From NCBI RefSeq assembly GCF_013266735.1, contig NZ_JABSNU010000016.1, positions 37,818 to 101,817 on the forward strand: a stretch of 64,000 nucleotides of DNA. The letters are read 5' to 3'. Positions 17,765 through 27,387 of this stretch are shown here, in pieces (the stretch's first letter is position 1; every line of letters begins with the position of its first letter). The translations under genes and the position numbers were made by a program. The stretch comes from Pedobacter foliorum. Its GTDB lineage: Bacteria; Bacteroidota; Bacteroidia; Sphingobacteriales; Sphingobacteriaceae. A model generated the notes under the pieces. The model was not told the DNA's origin and did not search any database. It saw only the letters and a program-made list of their open reading frames with translations.

Positions 17765-19927
17765 TTACTTCCTCAACTCCAACTCATCAATCAAGTTCTT
17801 AGCACCACCAAGCACATCAATACACCATAACACATAGCGCACATCAACACAAATCGTACGTTTAAACTGCTTATCAAAAGCGATATCACCGCTCATTGCT
17901 TCCCAGTTACCATCAAATGCCAAGCCGATCAATTCACCTTTACCATTAATAACAGGCGAACCAGAGTTACCACCCGTAATGTCATTATTAGTAATAAAGC
18001 CAACCGTTAAAGTACCATCATTACCATACTGACCAAAGTTCTTTTTATTATAGTTCTCAATCAGGTTAGCAGGTAAATCAAACTCACTATCACCCGGAAT
18101 ATATTTTTGCATTACCCCATCAATAGTGGTAGTAGTTTTATACACAATACCGTCCTTTGGAGAATAATCCTGCACATTACCATAACTCAAACGCATTGTA
18201 GAATTCGCATCAGGATACATTAATTTCCCTGCATTTTTCTCTAGAATTGCTTTAAGATATAAGTTATCCAATTCCTCTTTTTTACTTTCAAAATCAGCGA
18301 CTACAGAACCGAAGTTAGTCTTCACATAATCAGGAAGGTAAAGATTAACTGCATACTTATACCCTGGATCATTTTTAATCGCATCAAGAGAAGGATTAGA
18401 AGCAATAAATGCTTTTAATTTCTCTGGCTTAATAAAATTACTGTTCTCCCAAAGGTAGTCCGCATACTTCTGGAAAGTAGCTTGAGGATTTCCCGACCAA
18501 TATTTCTCAGCAATATCACTAAAAAACTTAGGCTGAGATTTTACAGGAACATCATTATAGAATGAAGCTAAAATCTGTGCAAAAATCTTTTTGTCAGCAG
18601 TCTCATTATAAGTTTCCTGGTAAGTATCGATAGCTTTAACAGCACCAGCTTTTACCTGAGCGGCAAAAGCATCATCACCTTTCTTTTGCGCTACCGCATT
18701 CCATCCACGACCAATTGAAATCGCATTTGGAACCCATGCAGAAGCTAAGAAACCTTCATTAATGTAAGTACGTTGAATAGATATCGGATCAATACTTTTA
18801 TAAATCTGATCATATTGCTCCATTAAACCGGCAAATTCAGTTTTTTGAGCTGCCCATTCAGTAAATGCTTTTTCGTCTTTTCTTTTAGAATCAGCAACTT
18901 TTAAGCGTTTCAATTGCTCAGTCTGACCGATATAATACTTCCAGTAATTTGCGATGTTAGCATACTTAGAAGACAACTTTAAGCGTGTGTCTACACTTTT
19001 ATCCATCTCCGCTTTCCACGCTTTAAGGCGAATATCACGAAGTTTAACGATAGTAGGACTTACTTTTTCAGTAGCCAAATCAACTCCGTAAGAAGTTAAA
19101 TATCTATCGGTACGACCAGGATATCCATAAACAATTGAGAAATCACCATTCTTTACCCCTTTAATAGATACCGGTAAAAACTTCTTTGGTTTAAACGGAA
19201 CATTTTCCGGTGAGTATTTTGCAGGAGCATTGTTTTTAGAAGAATAAACCCTAAACACAGAAAAATCTCCTGTCTGACGAGGCCATTCCCAGTTGTCAGT
19301 ATCACCACCATATTTACCAATATTTTGTGGCGGAGCACCTACTAAACGAACATCATCAAAACGCTCGTAAACAAAAAGGATGAACTGGTTAGACTTGTAA
19401 AAATCCTTTACATTAGCCTCAATTGTTGGTCCTGTAATAGCTGCTTTTGAAATTGCACCAAATACCTCGAGCATTTTCGAAGACTTCTCTGCCCCTTTTA
19501 AACCTTTAGTAGCTTCATTTACCTGTGCAGTTACATCTTCCATTTTTTGAAGAAAACGTACAAACAATCCATCAATTGGCTTCTCTTCGCCATAGTTTTT
19601 AGCATAAAAACCATTATCAAGGATATTGTTTTGCGCAGTTGAATTTGATGCAATTGCATCATAACCACAATGGTGATTGGTAAAGATCAAACCTTTATCA
19701 GATACGATTTCTCCTGTACAGAAGCCACCGAAATGAACAATAGCATCCTTTAAGCTAGATCCGTTCGCATTATACAAGTCTTTGGCAGTCAATTTAAAGC
19801 CCTGCTTCTTCATTTGCTCATAGTTTTTACCTATCAGCATCGGGATCCACATCCCTTCATCTGCTTTTACAGTGTTTACAAAGGAAAACACCAATGCAAA
19901 CAACAGCAGGTATACTGTTTTTTTCAT
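17765..19927 (-). CDS. S46-family dipeptidyl peptidase (DPP7/DPP11 type)
   Basis: 720 residues from the ATG at 19927; the upstream extension of the frame lacks a signal peptide, whereas MKKTVYLLLFALVFSF provides one. Chymotrypsin-like catalytic residues sit in TNHHCGYDAI (His), the TDNWEWPRQTGDFSVF block (Asp) and TGGNSGSPV (Ser). S46 enzymes cut dipeptides from peptides in the periplasm to feed amino-acid use. After the Ser, the sequence reads FDGNWE; a Gly at this position is associated with DPP7-like preference for hydrophobic P1 residues, and an Arg with acidic-specific DPP11 (family knowledge, moderate certainty). Monocistronic. Confidence 0.92.
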   Translation of the reverse strand: MKKTVYLLLFALVFSFVNTVKADEGMWIPMLIGKNYEQMKKQGFKLTAKDLYNANGSSLKDAIVHFGGFCTGEIVSDKGLIFTNHHCGYDAIASNSTAQNNILDNGFYAKNYGEEKPIDGLFVRFLQKMEDVTAQVNEATKGLKGAEKSSKMLEVFGAISKAAITGPTIEANVKDFYKSNQFILFVYERFDDVRLVGAPPQNIGKYGGDTDNWEWPRQTGDFSVFRVYSSKNNAPAKYSPENVPFKPKKFLPVSIKGVKNGDFSIVYGYPGRTDRYLTSYGVDLATEKVSPTIVKLRDIRLKAWKAEMDKSVDTRLKLSSKYANIANYWKYYIGQTEQLKRLKVADSKRKDEKAFTEWAAQKTEFAGLMEQYDQIYKSIDPISIQRTYINEGFLASAWVPNAISIGRGWNAVAQKKGDDAFAAQVKAGAVKAIDTYQETYNETADKKIFAQILASFYNDVPVKSQPKFFSDIAEKYWSGNPQATFQKYADYLWENSNFIKPEKLKAFIASNPSLDAIKNDPGYKYAVNLYLPDYVKTNFGSVVADFESKKEELDNLYLKAILEKNAGKLMYPDANSTMRLSYGNVQDYSPKDGIVYKTTTTIDGVMQKYIPGDSEFDLPANLIENYNKKNFGQYGNDGTLTVGFITNNDITGGNSGSPVINGKGELIGLAFDGNWEAMSGDIAFDKQFKRTICVDVRYVLWCIDVLGGAKNLIDELELRK

Positions 19928-20013
19928 GAAAAAATAATTAGTTAGTGATGCTGTAAAGTTAATCAATATCAGCACAAAACGACAACCCCAATCTATAAAG
20001 TGACAATCGGCGA

Positions 20014-20520
20014 TTACGCCTTAATTTCGAACAGGTTAAGGCTTCCGCCCCTGTAGTGCAAAGGCAACTCCTCTTCAAATCCCATTACCGTAATCCCTTT
20101 ATCCTCAAAACCACAGTTAAAATAGTAGTTATTCAGCTTATCATTGCCGGCGGTAGTATCCATTCTTACAAACTCCTTACCGGTTTCTTTTGCGTGCCCT
20201 TTAGCCCATTCTACAATTTGCTTAACAAAAGAACTACCCCTAAATGATGGATTGGTTGCTATACGATGAATATAAATTGAAGGATCAGCATCCCTTTCCT
20301 TCCAAATTAACGGATCATTATAAGTGATTACAAAAACACAGGCAATTACACCATCCACTATAATTTTGTACTGTCTCTGTTCTTCAATCTCTCTTTTAAC
20401 AAGCGATCTTTCAAAGCCTTTCCAATAATTAATAGTTTGTTTCTTCTGATACTCGGTAGCATCATCATAGATTTTAAAAATAGAATCTAAATCGTTCTGG
20501 GTGCTGTGTAAAATAGTCAT
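20014..20520 (-). CDS. GNAT-family N-acetyltransferase
   Basis: 168 residues from the ATG at 20520. The GNAT core is visible as a beta strand with YKIIVDGVIACVFVITYND, then IYIHRIATNPSFRGSSFVKQIVEWAKGHA, in which the acetyl-CoA pyrophosphate loop R-x-x-G-x-x is partly degenerate (FRGSSFV), and YYFNCGFEDKG near the C-terminus. The acceptor is unknown. It is divergent from the MocR regulator at 20616 with only 95 bp between, so it may be under that regulator's control (inference). Confidence 0.85.
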   Translation of the reverse strand: MTILHSTQNDLDSIFKIYDDATEYQKKQTINYWKGFERSLVKREIEEQRQYKIIVDGVIACVFVITYNDPLIWKERDADPSIYIHRIATNPSFRGSSFVKQIVEWAKGHAKETGKEFVRMDTTAGNDKLNNYYFNCGFEDKGITVMGFEEELPLHYRGGSLNLFEIKA

Positions 20521-20566
20521 ATCTGCACTGTTAAAATAATAAAACAAAATTGAACAATATAATTAC

Positions 20567-20610
20567 ACCAACACAGATACAATTTTATTAAATTTGACCA
20601 ATACAGCTGT
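20567..20610 (+). promoter_or_regulatory. Promoter with paired direct repeats, putative MocR operator
   Basis: Direct repeats ACCAACACAGATAC (20567) and ACCAATACAGCTGT (20597) start exactly 30 bp apart, about three helical turns, and flank the -7 box TAAATTTG (20589-20596) of the MocR gene. MocR proteins such as GabR bind direct repeats spaced by whole turns, so this is a likely autoregulatory operator that could also affect the divergent GNAT gene. Confidence 0.5.
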
Positions 20611-20615
20611 AACCT

Positions 20616-22055
20616 ATGGAAATAAAGCAACAACCTAAATCAGCGCCTTACTTATACCTTCAAATAGCTGCCCGCATCGAGAAACAAATCATGAGCGAGG
20701 TGCTAAAAGCAGGCGACAAACTACCTTCTGTAAGGATGCTTTGTCGAGAACTTGGCCATAATATGAGTACAGTTACGCAAGCCTATTATGAGTTAGAAAG
20801 CCGATCATTGATTGAAACAAGGCCCAGATCTGGTTATTACGTTTCTGTTCCTCCTAAAAAACGTTTAGCTGTACCCGGAACGAGCAACCCCTCTGCCGAG
20901 GCTACGCTGCATAATCAGGATGACCTGATTACTAGGGTCCATAAGGATAGCGAAAACCCTAATGTAACGCTGCTTTCATTAGGAGTGCCCGACAAAAGCC
21001 TCCTTCCTATTGCAAAGTTAAACAAGGGAATGTTGCAAGCCATGAGAACACTGGATGGTAGCGGAACTGCTTACGATCATGTACAAGGGAACGATAAGCT
21101 AAGAAGAGAAATTGCAAAATGGTCGCTCTCCTGGGGTGGCGATCTTGACGATACAGATATCATAACTACCTCCGGCTGCATGAACGCCGTTGCCTACTGT
21201 TTACACGCATTAACCAAACCCGGCGACACGGTAGCTGTTGAAAGCCCTGCTTATTTTGGCATCCTTCAGCTTACCCAAACCATGGGGTTAAATGTTTTGG
21301 AACTGCCAACAAATGCAACTACAGGAATAGAACTTGAAGCTTTAAAAAAGGCTTTAACACAGAACAAAATCAAGGTATGTCTGTTGATTAGCAATTTTAA
21401 CAACCCTTGTGGCGCCTCTATGCCTAATGAACATAAAAAAGAAGTAGTTAAATTACTGGAGCACTTTAATGTGCCCTTAATTGAAGATGATCTTTATGGC
21501 GATCTTTATTTTGGCAGCAACAGACCAACCACTTGCAAAACATACGATGAAAGTGGAATGGTGCTTTACTGCAATTCCATATCTAAAACACTAGCTCCGG
21601 GCTACAGAGTTGGCTGGGTTGCCCCCGGAAAGTTTAAAGATCAAGTGTTGAGATTAAAACTGAGTCACTCTATTTCCTCTACCACAATCACTTCCGAAGT
21701 TGTTGCCGATTTTTTAAAGAATGGTCGCTACGAGAACCATTTAAGAAAAATACGCCAGATACTCCACAACAACAGTATGAAGTATAGCCGTGCCATTGCC
21801 AATTACTTTCCGGAAAGCACGTGTGTAAGCCGACCCGAAGGCGGTTATTTTTTATGGGTTGAGCTCGATAAAGACATCAATACGCTCGATTTATATGAAC
21901 GTGCAATAAAACACAACATAAGCATTGCTCCCGGAAGAATGTTCAGCTTGAAACAGCAGTTCGATAATTGCTTAAGATTAAGCTTTGGACTGCCATGGAG
22001 CGATGAGTTAGAAAAGAAAATTAAGCTACTAGGAATACTGATTAACAAGGGATAG
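20616..22055 (+). CDS. MocR-type GntR regulator with aminotransferase domain
   Basis: 479 residues. A GntR winged helix (about 10-75: GDKLPSVRMLCRELGHNMST, then YYELESRSLIETRPRSGYYV) is fused to a fold-type I aminotransferase domain (about 110-479) with SNFNNPCGASMP and the PLP-lysine motif SISKTLAPGYRVGW. Such fusions sense PLP or amino-compound adducts and regulate nearby genes. The divergent GNAT gene is the only immediate candidate target. Its 3' end nearly meets the convergent response-regulator gene (2 bp apart). Confidence 0.92.
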   Translation: MEIKQQPKSAPYLYLQIAARIEKQIMSEVLKAGDKLPSVRMLCRELGHNMSTVTQAYYELESRSLIETRPRSGYYVSVPPKKRLAVPGTSNPSAEATLHNQDDLITRVHKDSENPNVTLLSLGVPDKSLLPIAKLNKGMLQAMRTLDGSGTAYDHVQGNDKLRREIAKWSLSWGGDLDDTDIITTSGCMNAVAYCLHALTKPGDTVAVESPAYFGILQLTQTMGLNVLELPTNATTGIELEALKKALTQNKIKVCLLISNFNNPCGASMPNEHKKEVVKLLEHFNVPLIEDDLYGDLYFGSNRPTTCKTYDESGMVLYCNSISKTLAPGYRVGWVAPGKFKDQVLRLKLSHSISSTTITSEVVADFLKNGRYENHLRKIRQILHNNSMKYSRAIANYFPESTCVSRPEGGYFLWVELDKDINTLDLYERAIKHNISIAPGRMFSLKQQFDNCLRLSFGLPWSDELEKKIKLLGILINKG

Positions 22056-22057
22056 CA

Positions 22058-22825
22058 CTATGGAGAAATAGTCTGTCCCTCAAGCCAGGCCTTAAAACCA
22101 CTAACCCGTTCCCTACTAATAATCGCTTCTACATCAACTGCCGGTTGCAATTGCAAAATAAACCGGCTATTATAATAGGTGGTAATTTTTTTAATCGCAT
22201 CAATATGAATAATCAGTTTCCGGTTAATCCTAAAAAACAGATTCTTATCCAACATTTTCTCAATCTGATCTAAAGAATAATCCAAGGGAATCCTCTGATC
22301 CGTCATTGTAGTAGCCCATGTTAACCCATCAGCAAAGTAAATATGTGCAATATCTTTGGCCTTAACATAAATAAGCTGATTGTTGATTTTACCTATAAAA
22401 CGCGTGTTTTCGCGCTTTGAAAACTCTTCTGCAATTTTAGAAATATTAACCCCTGAGTTTGCCGGAAGCTTAAAATATTCATATTTCTCAATAGCTCGCT
22501 TAAGGTCTTTTATATCAATAGGCTTCATCAAATAATCAACACTATAAACCTTAAATGCCTGTAAAGCAAAACTATCATAAGCGGTAGTAAAAACTATAGG
22601 AATCTGAACATCTCTCCTTTCAAACAGCTCAAAACAATTACCATCCGACAGCTGAATATCCATAAATATCAAATCAGCTTTACTAGCCTGATTGTCGAAC
22701 CATTTAACCCCATCCTCAACAGATTCAATTATAGCCACCACATCAATTTGAGGCAAACACTTTTGCAGAAGCTGAATCAATCTTTCGGCGTTATGCCTTT
22801 CGTCCTCAAATATTACAATCTTCAT
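22058..22825 (-). CDS. LytTR-family response regulator
   Basis: 255 residues from the ATG at 22825; an in-frame TTG at 22831 overlaps the kinase stop and is less likely. The receiver domain (1 to about 120) has IFEDE, the phospho-acceptor Asp in LIFMDIQLSDG, FTTAYDSFALQAF and the conserved Lys in YLMKPI. The LytTR DNA-binding domain (about 150-250) includes LFFRINRKLIIHIDAIKKI. It is paired with the histidine kinase immediately upstream and is the last gene of a five-gene operon. Confidence 0.94.
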   Translation of the reverse strand: MKIVIFEDERHNAERLIQLLQKCLPQIDVVAIIESVEDGVKWFDNQASKADLIFMDIQLSDGNCFELFERRDVQIPIVFTTAYDSFALQAFKVYSVDYLMKPIDIKDLKRAIEKYEYFKLPANSGVNISKIAEEFSKRENTRFIGKINNQLIYVKAKDIAHIYFADGLTWATTMTDQRIPLDYSLDQIEKMLDKNLFFRINRKLIIHIDAIKKITTYYNSRFILQLQPAVDVEAIISRERVSGFKAWLEGQTISP

Positions 22826-22827
22826 AA

Positions 22828-23952
22828 TCAAATATTATAGTCCTCATAATTACGTATTATTGGTAAACGCACAGTAAATGTATCTTTTGTTTCGGTTACT
22901 GTAATTCTTTTATCACTTGTTAACTCATACCTTTTGCTAATGTTATCAAGGCCAACACCAATAGAATTCTGAATACTGGCACGTTTCCTTAAATCATTGG
23001 AAACAACCAGATAGTCGTCCTCATCCATAATACAAATACGCAAGGGATCATTAGCCGAAAAACGGTTATGCTTTACAGCGTTCTCTACCAGCATTTGTAA
23101 GGTTGCCGGAGGCACCATACCTGTACACTGTACCTCCTCGCTAATGTTTATATGGAACTCTATACTACTCTGATGCCTTATTCTTATCAGAAAAGAGTAA
23201 GACTCTAAAAACTCCAGCTCCGTTTTAATGGTTACCAGATTATCAAATTTCTTATCCAGTATATACCTGTAGCTTTTAGCCAACTGAGTAATATACTCGG
23301 CCGACAAATCCGGACTTTTATACACTAAATTGGTAAGCACACTAAGTGAATTAAAGAAAAAATGAGGATCTATCTGACTTTTCAATACATCGTATTTGGC
23401 CTGAATATTCTCGCGCATTAGCCGCTCGGCATTCAACTGCGATTCTTTCCAGTTTTTATAATAAAGTACCACCCCATTGTAAGCAAGCAATAGCAGATAG
23501 AAAATGAAAGTACCAAAGTTTAAATCGTAGCTAAAAGCTACAAACTGATTCCAGGCTTCATATTTTTTAAATAAAACGATGTCAAATACCGAGTAACAAA
23601 GGCCAAACAAATAAGAGATCAGCAAACCATACAACAGCAAACTGATACACAGAAACAACAACTTAGAAGAAACACTTTTATTAAAAACATTTCTTTCGAT
23701 GTACTTTGAGAGCCACACTGCCCCCTCCCATGCAATCAACCCGAAAACAATGTACAATACACTAAAAGCCTGTCCTCTAAATAAAAACGAACCAATCTCG
23801 TGCGGAAACGTCAGGTCAAAAGATTTAAATATCAGGCTAAAAGTATAAAGCACCAATATCCTTAAACCGTATTTGAAGTATTTGTTCTGAAAAATCTGTT
23901 CAGCCTTGGCAGGATTCATCCTTAACAGCATTATTATAAAACCAATTAACAT
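22828..23952 (-). CDS. LytS/YesM-type sensor histidine kinase
   Basis: 374 residues. Four or more hydrophobic segments fill about residues 1-160, then the His_kinase domain with the phospho-acceptor His in QIDPHFFFNSLSVL, and an ATPase region with MLVENAVKHN and GVGLDNISKRYEL. There is no large periplasmic sensor domain. ATG 23952 is used, though Met12 (23919), giving MNPAKAEQIF, fits the family start better. It begins 4 bp after the epimerase-like gene and its stop lies next to the response regulator start. Confidence 0.92.
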   Translation of the reverse strand: MLIGFIIMLLRMNPAKAEQIFQNKYFKYGLRILVLYTFSLIFKSFDLTFPHEIGSFLFRGQAFSVLYIVFGLIAWEGAVWLSKYIERNVFNKSVSSKLLFLCISLLLYGLLISYLFGLCYSVFDIVLFKKYEAWNQFVAFSYDLNFGTFIFYLLLLAYNGVVLYYKNWKESQLNAERLMRENIQAKYDVLKSQIDPHFFFNSLSVLTNLVYKSPDLSAEYITQLAKSYRYILDKKFDNLVTIKTELEFLESYSFLIRIRHQSSIEFHINISEEVQCTGMVPPATLQMLVENAVKHNRFSANDPLRICIMDEDDYLVVSNDLRKRASIQNSIGVGLDNISKRYELTSDKRITVTETKDTFTVRLPIIRNYEDYNI

Positions 23953-23956
23953 AGTA

Positions 23957-24940
23957 TTAGCAGTAATTATTTTCTTTAAACCATGTTAATGCACTCCTAA
24001 TAGCTTTGTCTATTGGAGTATATTTTACGAATAACTCCCTTTCAGATTTTTTGCCAGAATAGTAGTTGTATAAACACAGCATATAAGCCGAAGAATAAGT
24101 CAGCTTACCAGATGTTTTGCTTAATACTCCAACCAATGTACCCATTATTCCTATCATTTTTAAAACCAATTGAGGGATACGAACCATCGTAGGATCTTGT
24201 CCTGCTACCCCATTTAACAACTCAAAAAACTCTTTATAGGTTAAATTCTCTCCGGCCAGCAAATAGCAATCGCCTATTTTGCCCCTTTCCAATGCATTTG
24301 CTATTCCAGTGCATACATCATTTATGTGTACAAAGTTTTTGCCTCCCGGCGGATAAAAAACAAGCCGCTTATTTATGCCATGCAGTATGATTTTTCCGGA
24401 ACTTGGCTTTACATCATATTGCCCAATCATAAAAGTCGGATTAACAATAATTGCCTGCAGATTCTTACGCTCAATCTGCTCCAGAACATACTGTTGAGCT
24501 ATATATTTACTATTGATATACCCTGAATTTACATGAAGCAGCGTAAAAGAATTTAACTCATTAGCAGGCTTAGCCCTATTACCCGGGCCAATGGTATTGG
24601 CCGTACTAACATGGATCAGCTTTTTTACATTATGCTGCAAACAAGCATTTACCACATTTATAGTTCCTTGTACATTAATTAACTCATACTCCTTAAAAGT
24701 TACCGCCCATTGTTGTGTTATAGATGCCGTGTGTACCACATAATCACATCCTTTTACAGCCATTAATACCTCCTGCGCGTCGCTGATATCGCCATGATAA
24801 ATCTCACAAGGAATATCTGCCACTACACTGGCATCAGCTGTGCTTCTCATCATTAGCTTCACCTCATAGCCGCGCCTAAACAATTCACGGGCAACGTTAG
24901 AACCTAAAAAACCGTTGCCTCCCGTTATTAAAACTCTCAT
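23957..24940 (-). CDS. NAD(P)-dependent epimerase/dehydratase-like extended SDR
   Basis: 327 residues. The Rossmann motif GGNGFLGSNVA is at the N-terminus, followed by HTASITQQW and the sequence HVSTANTIG. The active-site Tyr/Lys pair appears as YINSKYIAQQ (Y-x-x-x-K register slightly shifted: Y-I-N-S-K). The closest general family is dihydroflavonol reductase/3-beta-HSD-like extended SDRs; the substrate is unknown. It is embedded between a classical SDR gene (15 bp upstream) and the sensor kinase gene (4 bp downstream). Confidence 0.85.
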   Translation of the reverse strand: MRVLITGGNGFLGSNVARELFRRGYEVKLMMRSTADASVVADIPCEIYHGDISDAQEVLMAVKGCDYVVHTASITQQWAVTFKEYELINVQGTINVVNACLQHNVKKLIHVSTANTIGPGNRAKPANELNSFTLLHVNSGYINSKYIAQQYVLEQIERKNLQAIIVNPTFMIGQYDVKPSSGKIILHGINKRLVFYPPGGKNFVHINDVCTGIANALERGKIGDCYLLAGENLTYKEFFELLNGVAGQDPTMVRIPQLVLKMIGIMGTLVGVLSKTSGKLTYSSAYMLCLYNYYSGKKSERELFVKYTPIDKAIRSALTWFKENNYC

Positions 24941-24955
24941 TATTCTTTCGGATTT

Positions 24956-25750
24956 TTATTTAATTGCTATTTCCTTTTTGACCGCGCGGGATACTATTCT
25001 AAGCTTTGTTTCTAAGGGTAAAATTCCCATCAGCCTATGATTTATCTTATTCCAAAAACCGGGAATAATTATGGCCTTATTAAGCTTTGTTTGTTTCAGC
25101 GCAATGCGAACAATTTCGGAGGTTGTTAGCAATCCAATTCTTCCTTTTGCACCTTGCCCCATTATCCTTGTAGATACGCCTGAATTTGTCATTATTGGCC
25201 CAGGGTAAACCACGCTAACCGACAAATTGGTATCAAGCAATTCTTCTCTTAAACCCAACGAAAACGAAGAAATAAATGCCTTTGATGCAGGGTACACTGT
25301 TTTATAAGCTATCGGAGTAAAAGCAGCCATGCTTGAAACATTTAGGATATAGCTTTTTTGATGCTTTAGCAAATGAGGCAAAAGCATTTGAGTTATTGAC
25401 ACCATACTCCGGATGTTAACCTGCAAAATTCTATCCATTGCCTCTAAAGAGCTCTCCGTAATAGAAGCAGTACCACCAATGCCGGCATTGTTAATTAAAA
25501 AGTCGACCTCAAAATTTTCAATAATATGATTCAATTTTTCTATAAGCAAAATGCCATCGGTAATATCAAATTCAAATACCTTAGCATCAATTTTATATTC
25601 AAGAGCAAGACTCTCAGCAATAGAAGCCATATTGCTCCCCGGCAGCGCAACCATAATAATATTCCTACCCATGGCCGCGCATTGAACAGAAAACTCTTTT
25701 CCCAAACCTGAACTGGCCCCGGTTATCAATGTATATCTAATGCTTTTCAT
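24956..25750 (-). CDS. Short-chain dehydrogenase/reductase
   Basis: 264 residues from the ATG at 25750. Cofactor motif TGASSGLGKEF, NNAG block LINNAGIGGTA, catalytic Ser in LNVSSMAAFTP and catalytic Tyr-x-x-x-Lys in VYPASKAFISSF, followed by VYPGPIMTN. Substrate unknown. Its first codons overlap the 3' end of the upstream DUF gene by 14 bp, and the epimerase-like gene follows 15 bp on, so translation is likely coupled across this operon. Confidence 0.9.
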   Translation of the reverse strand: MKSIRYTLITGASSGLGKEFSVQCAAMGRNIIMVALPGSNMASIAESLALEYKIDAKVFEFDITDGILLIEKLNHIIENFEVDFLINNAGIGGTASITESSLEAMDRILQVNIRSMVSITQMLLPHLLKHQKSYILNVSSMAAFTPIAYKTVYPASKAFISSFSLGLREELLDTNLSVSVVYPGPIMTNSGVSTRIMGQGAKGRIGLLTTSEIVRIALKQTKLNKAIIIPGFWNKINHRLMGILPLETKLRIVSRAVKKEIAIK

Positions 25751-26297
25751 CGTGTTTAATATCAACAATGGCCATTAAACAATTAAGATTACCATACACA
25801 CTTCTCTTTCTTAAATTTTGCACATTACAGCTAAAACTCTTTATGAACTGTTTAATGTTTACGTAAGAGAACCTTTTCCCTAAATAATTACTGATAATCT
25901 GATATTCTTCTTCGCTAACCGTAGCTATTGTTTTGCGGGTAATATATTCCAGCAATCGCATGTTGATTTCATCCAGCTCATCTGTTACCACATAATCGGC
26001 CAAATACCTTAGCAAGTTGCTAACCATCAACAGCTCTATCCAACTGATTTCTAATCCGTAGCACACAACCCTATTTTTATGAATTATTTTTTCCTCGCGA
26101 AGAGCGACGCCGGTATAAGCCTTTTCCAGACACTCCAAAAAGTCGACCAACAGAGTTGAAACTTCTGTATCTTCCAACTCGTAATCAACAATTAGCATGG
26201 TTACTTTATGCACCGTTCTGTGCAATGAAATCAAATCAGAAGTATCGCCAAGTATCTTTACTCCAGCTCCATTATTAAAAAGACATCCTGTTAACAT
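25737..26297 (-). CDS. Uncharacterised protein, first gene of a five-gene operon
   Basis: 186 residues, no signal peptide or membrane segment. The opening NGAGVKILGDTSDLISLHRTVH resembles a small uncharacterised family (perhaps DUF6904; I am not certain, split: NGAGVKILGD and LHRTVH). The middle is acidic and helical (about 60-130); the C-terminus is basic around residue 165. It overlaps the SDR gene by 14 bp and heads the operon with two SDR enzymes and a two-component pair. No function can be given. Confidence 0.7.
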   Translation of the reverse strand: MLTGCLFNNGAGVKILGDTSDLISLHRTVHKVTMLIVDYELEDTEVSTLLVDFLECLEKAYTGVALREEKIIHKNRVVCYGLEISWIELLMVSNLLRYLADYVVTDELDEINMRLLEYITRKTIATVSEEEYQIISNYLGKRFSYVNIKQFIKSFSCNVQNLRKRSVYGNLNCLMAIVDIKHDEKH

Positions 26298-26394
26298 AAA
26301 TCAGCTTATTACTTATCTGTACAAAGCTGTAGATATGCGGATTAAGAAAAGACAAATAACTGATGAAGCGTAGATATTTCGCCTTGAGTTGTAC

Positions 26395-27252
26395 TTATTT
26401 ACTACCGAGCCAAATTAAGCTATTGATGATTAGTTTATTCTGAATTTCATTATCAAATGTGAATGATAACTCTTTGTTATGTGGTGGGTGCTCATAATCA
26501 ATATCGTTATGCCCCATATTCACATAAATCATTTTATACTTGGTATTTGTCCACACTACCGGATAATATCCGCTATGCCAAATTTCGTAAGCTTTAGGCC
26601 CTGTTCCTAGCGGAAAACTACTGCTATCAATAGACAATAGTATTTTAATATCAGGGTTCTTAGTAAGATCATTTGACCATTTATACCACTCATTAGGAGC
26701 CGTTTTAAATGTTTGAGGCAAGTTCTTAGTGGCAGGGTGCTTTTTATCTTCTACCTTAAGGATGGCAGATGTTGGTCGCCAGGTATTGCTACCATAAGCC
26801 CCAGAGCCAAGGAACTTATTATGATACCAATCCCAATTTTCTGGAAAATCTGAAGGTGATAATGCAAAAGCAGAAAAGTGAAAGCCCATCCATGCCCCTC
26901 CATGTTTCATATAATTTTCGAATGCTTCACGTTGTTCCGGCTTGTCTGGTCTGGTATCTAAAAAGAGTACAACCTGATACTTGGAAAGAAAATTTGCATT
27001 AAGATTATCCCAGTTACTGGTAGAATCATAGCTGAAATTATACTTTACGCCCATTTTTGGGAACCATTTATTGGCTTCATGGACATAGCTTATATGTGCC
27101 TGATCGTTTTTACCGGTATAAAATGCAATTACTTTAAATTTAGGACTACCAATCTGGGCATTTGAAAAAAGGAAAAGGAAGCAAAATATGCTGCATACAA
27201 ACACGCTTTTTAATAAAGCCTGAGTACATAAAAAGGAATAGGTTCGGTTCAC
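26395..27252 (-). CDS. Secreted ThuA-domain protein
   Basis: 285 residues with a hydrophobic signal segment (about 14-32, ending SNAQ). The ThuA domain fills most of the rest: FKVIAFYTG at the start, QVVLFLDTR, GGAWMGFHFSAFAL (about 118) and YVNMGHND near the end. ThuA proteins have a class I glutamine-amidotransferase-like fold and are linked to sugar catabolism in some bacteria; the reaction is generally unknown. The start codon is GTG at 27252; a second in-frame GTG lies within the signal region. Monocistronic. Confidence 0.85.
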   Translation of the reverse strand: MNRTYSFLCTQALLKSVFVCSIFCFLFLFSNAQIGSPKFKVIAFYTGKNDQAHISYVHEANKWFPKMGVKYNFSYDSTSNWDNLNANFLSKYQVVLFLDTRPDKPEQREAFENYMKHGGAWMGFHFSAFALSPSDFPENWDWYHNKFLGSGAYGSNTWRPTSAILKVEDKKHPATKNLPQTFKTAPNEWYKWSNDLTKNPDIKILLSIDSSSFPLGTGPKAYEIWHSGYYPVVWTNTKYKMIYVNMGHNDIDYEHPPHNKELSFTFDNEIQNKLIINSLIWLGSK

Positions 27253-27387
27253 AATTTGGAGGCGTTTATTCTTAACTTTATTGAAAAGAATTGGCTTACA
27301 AATCCAAATTACTAAATTTAATTAGCATTAGCTATTGAGGCATTTATCACATTTATGAGTAGTTGAATTAAAACTTGTTTTTAGATG

